This document shows, piece after piece, positions 41,719-45,975 of a DNA stretch of 45,975 bases. The stretch spans positions 1-45,975 of the forward strand of contig CASBRB010000021.1 in the NCBI GenBank assembly GCA_949127975.1, read 5' to 3'. The notes beneath the pieces were generated by a model that did not search any database, had not been told where the DNA came from, and saw only the letters and a list, made by a program, of their open reading frames with translations. The translations under genes and the position numbers were made by a program. Every line of letters starts with the position of its first letter. Within the stretch, counting starts at the first letter, position 1. This stretch comes from Oscillatoriales cyanobacterium PMM_0019 (GTDB lineage: Bacteria; Cyanobacteriota; Cyanobacteriia; Cyanobacteriales; CASBRB01).

Positions 41719-41994
41719 TTAAAGTTTTTCTGGATCTTCGTCGATATAACCGCCTAGATCCCAGCAGCGCTCCAGCCAACAGACTAACTCGCGGCGAGGA
41801 GCCTTAAGCTGCCTGACAACACTCCAGAGTTGAACGGCGGCGGCAACAGTCTGAGCTTGAACCCGCAACGGCTGGTTAGTCGCGCACTTACAGGGAATAT
41901 CCAACTGCTGCAAACGCAGATAAACTTGCCATCGATCGCCTAGGTGTACCTGTATAATATCCCCGGCTTCTGGATCTAACTCTAATGGATTCAT
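41719..41994 (-). CDS. Asr1405/Asl0597-family protein
   Basis: A 91-residue protein of the cyanobacterial Asr1405/Asl0597 family: NPLELDPEAGDIIQVHLGDRWQVYLRLQQLDIPC, then QPLRVQAQTVAAAVQLWSVVRQL and LVCWLERCW. Function unknown. The frame is open to 42276, but the family starts near MNPLEL and GGGAG precedes the ATG at 41994, so that start is chosen. It is followed 17 bases later by the ferredoxin-like gene on the same strand. Confidence 0.8.
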   Translation of the reverse strand: MNPLELDPEAGDIIQVHLGDRWQVYLRLQQLDIPCKCATNQPLRVQAQTVAAAVQLWSVVRQLKAPRRELVCWLERCWDLGGYIDEDPEKL

Positions 41995-42245
41995 TAGCTC
42001 CCACAAATGCAACTTATTCTCAATTACTATAATATTTTTTAGACGATTTTTCAACTCTGATGGGAAAGTCTCCTTGTAGTATAAGCTACAGTAGCTAGGT
42101 ACGGATACTAAATCCCATATGCTTTTCGACATACTACAATAACTTAAAAACCACAAGTACTTCAAAAAAAGTGTTTTCTGGGTAAGTTCTAGGCTAATGC
42201 AAGTGCCAAAAATTATTGACTTAGCTGGAGGGAGATTCTTTAGGG

Positions 42246-42251
42246 TATAAT
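42246..42251 (+). promoter_or_regulatory. -10 element upstream of the Dps-like gene
   Basis: TATAAT follows GGG in a near-consensus -10, about 50 bases before the Dps-like start. The TTGACT at 42216 is 24 bases away, too far for a standard -35. Confidence 0.4.
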
Positions 42252-42301
42252 GGCAATATCGGTTGGTCTGCATCAAACTTGCTAGAAAGACTTGGAGAAC
42301 T

Positions 42302-42856
42302 ATGTCTGAAACTCAAAGCTTATTACGCTCCTATGGAGAGGTTTACGACAACCCGATTCTGCTGGACAAAAGCGTCACCATGCCAGTATGTGAGGGCTTA
42401 AACATTGCTCTGGCAAGCTTTCAGGCTCTGTACCTGCAATATCAAAAGCATCATTTTGTGGTTGAAGGCGCTGAATTTTACTCGCTACATGAGTTTTTTG
42501 AACAAAGCTATAAAGATGCCCAAGAGCATACCCATGAAATTGGTGAGCGTTTGGATGGCTTAGGCGGCGTGCCAGTGGCTAGCTTCCATAAATTAGCAGA
42601 ACTGTGCTGCTTTACTCCAGAAGAAGATGGGGTGTATCCCTGCCGCCCAATGGTGGAAAACGATTTGGCAGCAGAGCAAGCGATAATTGCCCTAATTCGG
42701 CGTCAAGCTGGGCAAGCGGAAAGTTTGGGCGATCGCGCCACCCGTTATCTGTATGAAAAAATCTTGCTGAAAACTGAGGAGCGGGCTTACCACCTGGCTC
42801 ACTTCCTCGCCAAAGACAGCTTAACCTTTGGGTTTGTCCAACTTGCTCGTAACTAG
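42302..42856 (+). CDS. Dps-family ferritin-like protein
   Basis: A 184-residue four-helix protein: [59 protein letters not shown] carries the inter-subunit ferroxidase ligands expected of Dps (His in the Q-K-H-H-F-like helix, Asp and Glu/His in the [13 protein letters not shown] helix). Dps dodecamers store iron and protect DNA from oxidative damage. ATG 42302 with GGAG upstream is preferred over the frame start at 42263. It is divergently arranged to the Asr1405/Asl0597 gene. Confidence 0.88.
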   Translation: MSETQSLLRSYGEVYDNPILLDKSVTMPVCEGLNIALASFQALYLQYQKHHFVVEGAEFYSLHEFFEQSYKDAQEHTHEIGERLDGLGGVPVASFHKLAELCCFTPEEDGVYPCRPMVENDLAAEQAIIALIRRQAGQAESLGDRATRYLYEKILLKTEERAYHLAHFLAKDSLTFGFVQLARN

Positions 42857-43029
42857 CTAGCATCTGAATGCTTCACTGTCGGCATTATGGGATAAGCCCG
42901 AGGTTCTAGGGATTGCTTTTTTAATCGCATTGCGGCGCAAAGTTTAGTCTTCCTCTGCGTTCCTTTGCGAATTCCCTTTGCGTTCTTTGCGTTTAAAAAA
43001 TTCCAAGAGTAATCAGTACGCACCCATTT

Positions 43030-44523
43030 ATGCTAACCTCATCGACATTCAATAGCCTCCCCCCTTTGCCAGAATTCATTGATGGATTACCCAATATTTC
43101 CGGTTGGGAAGCCGAAGTTCAAAAAGTAGTTCAACACGAACAGCCAGTATATTTGCCTATAACGAATATTCAGTTGTCGGAAGTAACTGCTGCCTTTACG
43201 ATCGCCCTGCACATGCACCAGCCTACTATTCTCGCAGGAGCGCAAGGCGAACTCATCAGCAACCTGCAATATATGTTCGAGCATCCCCAGGTAGGAGACA
43301 ACCACAATGCAGGTCCATTTGCCGATTGCTATAGTCGCATGGCGGATTTCATTCCTGAGCTTGTCGCCAATGGTTGTAATCCTCGCGTCATGTTGGATTA
43401 CTCTGGTAACCTTCTGTGGGGACTCAGACAGTTGGGACGCGGAGACATCCTAGAAAACCTCAAGCGTATTACCTGCGATCCAACTTACCAGCCTTATGTA
43501 GAGTGGCTTGGTACTATGTGGAGCCATGCCGTTGTTCCTTCAACCCCTATCCCAGATATTAAACTGCACATTCAAGCTTGGCAACATCATTTTGCCGCCA
43601 TTTTTGGTTGGGAGGCACTGGCTCGCGTCAAAGGGTTTTCTCCTCCAGAAATGCACCTGCCCAATCACCCCGATACCTTGTTTGAATTTGTTAAAGCTCT
43701 GAAAGAATGCGGATACCGCTGGCTATTGGTGCAAGAACATTCTGTGGAAACGCAAACTGGTGAAACCCTTGCCGAAAAGCATTTACCTCACCGTCTAGTT
43801 GCCCGTAATTCCCAAGGCGAAACCCAAAGCATTACAGTGTTGATCAAAACCCAGGGGTCAGATACAAAATTAGTGGGTCAGATGCAGCCTTATTATGAAG
43901 CTAAAACTCTATCTCGACAGCAACTAGGTAAAGTATGGGTGCCGCCAATAGTCACCCAGATTGGGGATGGTGAAAATGGTGGGGTGATGATGAATGAGTT
44001 TCCCAGATCTTTCAAACAAGCTTGGTATGAGATGGCAGCTTCAGGCGGTGGCAGAGCAGGCGTTATTGGAATGACGGGGACAGAATATTTAGAACTAATT
44101 GAAGCAGCAGGCTGTACGCCTGAGGACTATCCGACTTGTCAAGCGATCGGTCAACATAAAATATGGGAGATGGTTTCACCAGAATGCTGTGAACCTGATG
44201 CTGTCGCAAATGCAATTGTTGAGTTGAAGCAAGCTAACCCGAACTTTCACATGGATGGAGCTTCTTGGACAAACCACTTGAATTGGGTAAAAGGATACGA
44301 AAATGTTTTGAATCCGATGAATCAACTCAGTGCTTTGTTTCACGAAAAGTTTGATTCGTTGCTGCAAGCCGATGCAGAACAATCCGTTACCAAGCTACCT
44401 AGCTACCGACAAGCACTGATGCATAACATGTTGCTTCAGACGAGCTGTTTTCGTTACTGGGGACAAGGCATTTGGACGGATTATGCTCGTGAAATATACC
44501 GACGGGGGGCTACTCAGAATTGA
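43030..44523 (+). CDS. Glycoside hydrolase family 57 protein
   Basis: A 497-residue GH57-type enzyme. Motif 1 (ALHMHQPT) is at about residue 59; the nucleophile region GFSPPEMHLP at about 202 supplies Glu; the acid region IGDGENGG is at about 316; VMLDYSGNLLW is also typical. GH57 enzymes act on alpha-glucans (amylase, branching or transglycosylase); this subgroup is uncharacterised. MalQ is encoded 4 kb away. The last ten bases overlap the convergent gene at 44514. Confidence 0.85.
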   Translation: MLTSSTFNSLPPLPEFIDGLPNISGWEAEVQKVVQHEQPVYLPITNIQLSEVTAAFTIALHMHQPTILAGAQGELISNLQYMFEHPQVGDNHNAGPFADCYSRMADFIPELVANGCNPRVMLDYSGNLLWGLRQLGRGDILENLKRITCDPTYQPYVEWLGTMWSHAVVPSTPIPDIKLHIQAWQHHFAAIFGWEALARVKGFSPPEMHLPNHPDTLFEFVKALKECGYRWLLVQEHSVETQTGETLAEKHLPHRLVARNSQGETQSITVLIKTQGSDTKLVGQMQPYYEAKTLSRQQLGKVWVPPIVTQIGDGENGGVMMNEFPRSFKQAWYEMAASGGGRAGVIGMTGTEYLELIEAAGCTPEDYPTCQAIGQHKIWEMVSPECCEPDAVANAIVELKQANPNFHMDGASWTNHLNWVKGYENVLNPMNQLSALFHEKFDSLLQADAEQSVTKLPSYRQALMHNMLLQTSCFRYWGQGIWTDYAREIYRRGATQN

Positions 44524-44996
44524 TCCCACAAATTCTTTTCTTGAACGTAGATTTTTCTTAGTTCTTGCAATTGTACCTCGGAAAACTCAGATTTGACAAC
44601 TGCTACTAACTCTCCCCACCCACGCAATTTTGCCACCGAGGGGGCTTTTTTGAACTGGTAAGCATAAAAATTTATCCAGAATGCTGGTGCTTGCTTGCTT
44701 TTCCAGCGTTTGCGCCAGCGCTTGTGCCATAGGACAAAATCTGCACCTGTCGGCGACATGGTTCCTACAATGGGCGGAAAGTCGGCATAACTAACAAACT
44801 TACTCACGCCTTTGCCGTGAACATAGACAACATAACGGAAGCAATCAATGCGGTAAATCTGCTCTGGCGAGAGGTTAAAGAGTAGAGCCACTGTTTCTTC
44901 GTTGACAAATCGCGCTAGCGGGTGTAGAATTAGTGATTTTTGGTTGATTTTCGATTCGGCGATCGCGGGCGATCTCAACTGAGGATTTGATACCAT
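44514..44996 (-). CDS. Conserved hypothetical protein
   Basis: A 160-residue basic, aromatic-rich soluble protein: LHPLARFVNEETVALLFNLSPEQIYRIDCFRYVVYVHGKGVSKFVSYADFPPIVG, then WHKRWRKRWKSKQAPAFWINFYAYQFKKAP. No known domain is recognised. Its stop overlaps the GH57 gene by ten bases. The first 21 bases of its 5' end are duplicated exactly at 45448-45468. Confidence 0.75.
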   Translation of the reverse strand: MVSNPQLRSPAIAESKINQKSLILHPLARFVNEETVALLFNLSPEQIYRIDCFRYVVYVHGKGVSKFVSYADFPPIVGTMSPTGADFVLWHKRWRKRWKSKQAPAFWINFYAYQFKKAPSVAKLRGWGELVAVVKSEFSEVQLQELRKIYVQEKNLWDQF

Positions 44997-44998
44997 AG
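44978..44998. repeat. 21-bp direct repeat, copy 1
   Basis: ACTGAGGATTTGATACCATAG, identical to 45448-45468. It holds the start codon of the 44514-44996 gene and marks the left edge of a diverged duplication. Confidence 0.8.
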
Positions 44999-45008
44999 TA
45001 ATTACCTT

Positions 45009-45085
45009 GGACAGTTGATAGCTGTCCGTAATGGTTTGAGAGCAGATCGCCCTTCTGATAAGATTGGGGGCGATCGCTTTTTTTT
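45009..45085 (+). ncRNA. Candidate small RNA or leader with intrinsic terminator
   Basis: Hairpin 1 is GGACAG-TTGATAG-CTGTCC (45009-45027). Hairpin 2 is GATCGCCC (45045-45052) with GGGCGATC (45068-45075), followed by GC and eight T (45078-45085): a good intrinsic terminator on the plus strand. No plus-strand gene ends nearby (the last is at 44523), so a short independent transcript is possible. Promoter and expression are not shown by the sequence. Confidence 0.3.
45045..45085 (+). terminator. Intrinsic terminator
   Basis: An 8-bp GC-rich stem followed by a T8 tract, the clearest Rho-independent terminator in the window. Confidence 0.65.
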
Positions 45086-45195
45086 GTACCTAGCTATAAT
45101 ATAGCATAATTGTTTTGCACTAATCTTGTTTAATTAAATTAAATTTTGTTAAAATGCTATAAGTAAGTATATTTATCAAGGGTTGATTAGTTGAA

Positions 45196-45390
45196 GTGGC
45201 AAGAACAAGTACAGCGATCGGGGTTAGTCCCGTAATCAAGGAATTGATTAATAAGCAGGCGTTACTCACCCGACTAACGCTCAAGGAAGTCGTATATCTA
45301 GGGATGCTGGCAATTGATGAACTAGATGAGCAACGTCGTGACTCTCTGGCTGACAAGGTTCATCAAATGCACGTCAACGGCGAAATTTGA
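45196..45390 (+). CDS. Small ribbon-helix-helix-like protein
   Basis: A 64-residue protein starting at GTG. RTSTAIGVSPVIKELINKQALLTRLTLKEVVYLGMLAIDELDEQ fits a strand-helix-helix pattern of RHH DNA-binding antitoxins. The tail RDSLADKVHQMHVNGE is duplicated at 45809-45865. No toxin gene is adjacent, so the antitoxin role is only a guess. Confidence 0.45.
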   Translation: MARTSTAIGVSPVIKELINKQALLTRLTLKEVVYLGMLAIDELDEQRRDSLADKVHQMHVNGEI

Positions 45391-45447
45391 TCTGTGATAT
45401 GGGCAATGTCGTGTTAGAAGAAATTGGGCTCCCTGTGGATAGTAGCG

Positions 45448-45468
45448 ACTGAGGATTTGATACCATAG
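45448..45468. repeat. 21-bp direct repeat, copy 2
   Basis: Identical to 44978-44998. After it comes a different leader, then a GGGGGCGATCG-type element and the XRE gene. Confidence 0.8.
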
Positions 45469-45590
45469 GATTTACTTCCCATTATTTTGGGGCTATTGTA
45501 GCGATCGCTCTAGAGTTTGCTACACTACTGGGGGGCGATCGTCTTTTGAGACCTTATCATCATATGATGCAATTGCATCTTTTGTCAAGG

Positions 45591-45803
45591 ATGGGCTTAG
45601 TTAGAGTTAAAGTTCGAGAACTGGCAGAAGAGAAAGGTTGGACGCTGAAAGAGGTTTCTGACCGTTCTGGGGTAATTTATAGTACTGTGAGAAGCTATGC
45701 CCGCCGCTCTGCAATAGCAATGGTTGACTTTACAGCCTTGCATAAGCTAGCCCGTACCTTTGATGTCCTGATTGAAGACTTGGTAGAGATTTTGGAGGAG
45801 TAA
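45591..45803 (+). CDS. XRE-family transcriptional regulator
   Basis: A 70-residue helix-turn-helix protein: VKVRELAEEKGWTLKEVSDRSGVIYSTVRSYARRSAIAMVDFTALHKLARTFDVLIEDLVEILEE, a complete Cro/C1 HTH. ATG 45591 matches the usual start of such small proteins; upstream TTG/ATG codons (45546 and on) add an unconserved segment. It may be a regulator or an antitoxin. Confidence 0.75.
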   Translation: MGLVRVKVRELAEEKGWTLKEVSDRSGVIYSTVRSYARRSAIAMVDFTALHKLARTFDVLIEDLVEILEE

Positions 45804-45808
45804 ACGCC

Positions 45809-45865
45809 CGTGACTCCCTCGCTGACAAGGTTTATCAGATGCACGTCAACGGCGAAACACCGTAA
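45809..45865 (+). pseudogene. Duplicated 3' tail of the small RHH-like gene
   Basis: 45809-45857 matches 45337-45385 at 45 of 49 bases and encodes RDSLADKVYQMHVNGETP-stop. It has no start and lies out of frame with the XRE gene just before it, so it is a remnant of a second copy. Confidence 0.75.
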
Positions 45866-45975
45866 GACAACCGGGAGCGTGGTAGCCCCGTATTTTCTGG
45901 CTCGGTCGAAGTGAGCACGCCTAATTCATGATTGCGTCAATATTATTAAATTTTGTAACAAACCCCTTGTCTACA

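Noticed and set aside
42216-42221. TTGACT as the -35 box of the Dps-like gene
   Set aside because: It is 24 bases from the TATAAT -10, outside the usual 16-18 spacing.
1-45975. tRNA, rRNA, tmRNA or RNase P genes
   Set aside because: None of their conserved sequence patterns was recognised on either strand by eye; a covariance-model search would be needed to exclude them formally.

Overview
The window is chromosomal DNA from a cyanobacterium, most likely a filamentous Oscillatoriales-type species (Microcoleus/Oscillatoria/Kamptonema-like; genus not determinable here). Evidence: many HIP1 octamers (GCGATCGC), families of short palindromic intergenic repeats, and typical cyanobacterial genes (Asr1405/Asl0597 family, DUF2993, large secreted adhesins with the SCLARRN C-terminal motif, CbiT, YchF, a RodZ-like protein). 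I recognised no rRNA, tRNA or CRISPR array.

Layout. 1-733: 3' end of a phosphohexomutase gene and a LapA-domain membrane protein. 899-2086: an orphan ParD-like antitoxin plus two overlapping unknown genes, bracketed by 36-bp direct repeats, one of which is the parD promoter/operator. 2220-8521: two tandem two-partner-secretion (TpsA, filamentous-haemagglutinin-like) adhesin genes with a broken third copy between them; the second carries an inserted DVUA0089/PPC-like domain. 8803-11245: two DUF433/DUF5615 toxin-antitoxin-type pairs flanking a Uma2 nuclease-fold gene. 11395-17121 (minus): a SPINDLY/HMW1C-type glycosyltransferase interrupted by one in-frame TAA, then polA and a CDF-like membrane protein with degenerate metal sites. 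17254-22260: HAD phosphatase, a stand-alone DALR-domain protein, PEP synthase. 22413-23125: a PIN toxin/antitoxin pair. 23454-27827: a 998-aa FG-GAP-repeat protein with a complete calpain catalytic triad, followed by three small genes, the last resembling immunity-type proteins. 28205-32941: housekeeping genes (YchF, Orn/Lys/Arg decarboxylase, CbiT, CdsA). 32942-34340: a gene graveyard (two histidine-kinase fragments, a TnpB-type transposase stub, repeat arrays). 34341-44996: DUF2993, RNA pseudouridine synthase, RodZ-like, MalQ, Nudix, an in-frame pentapeptide-repeat/RidA fusion, a DUF6438 lipoprotein, a [2Fe-2S] thioredoxin-like ferredoxin, an Asr1405/Asl0597 protein, a Dps-like ferritin, a GH57 hydrolase and an unknown protein. 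44978-45865: a diverged segmental duplication carrying a small RHH-like gene, an XRE regulator and a possible small RNA.

How it fits together: conserved metabolic and DNA-replication genes alternate with accessory islands. The accessory parts concern surface/secreted proteins (TpsA pair, glycosyltransferase, calpain protein) and small toxin-antitoxin modules, whose promoters repeatedly have a TATACT -10 inside or next to a palindrome. Most islands are edged by the same intergenic repeat families, and several genes are visibly decaying by nonsense mutation, tandem duplication or truncation.

All family names come from reading the protein sequences by eye; no database search was run.
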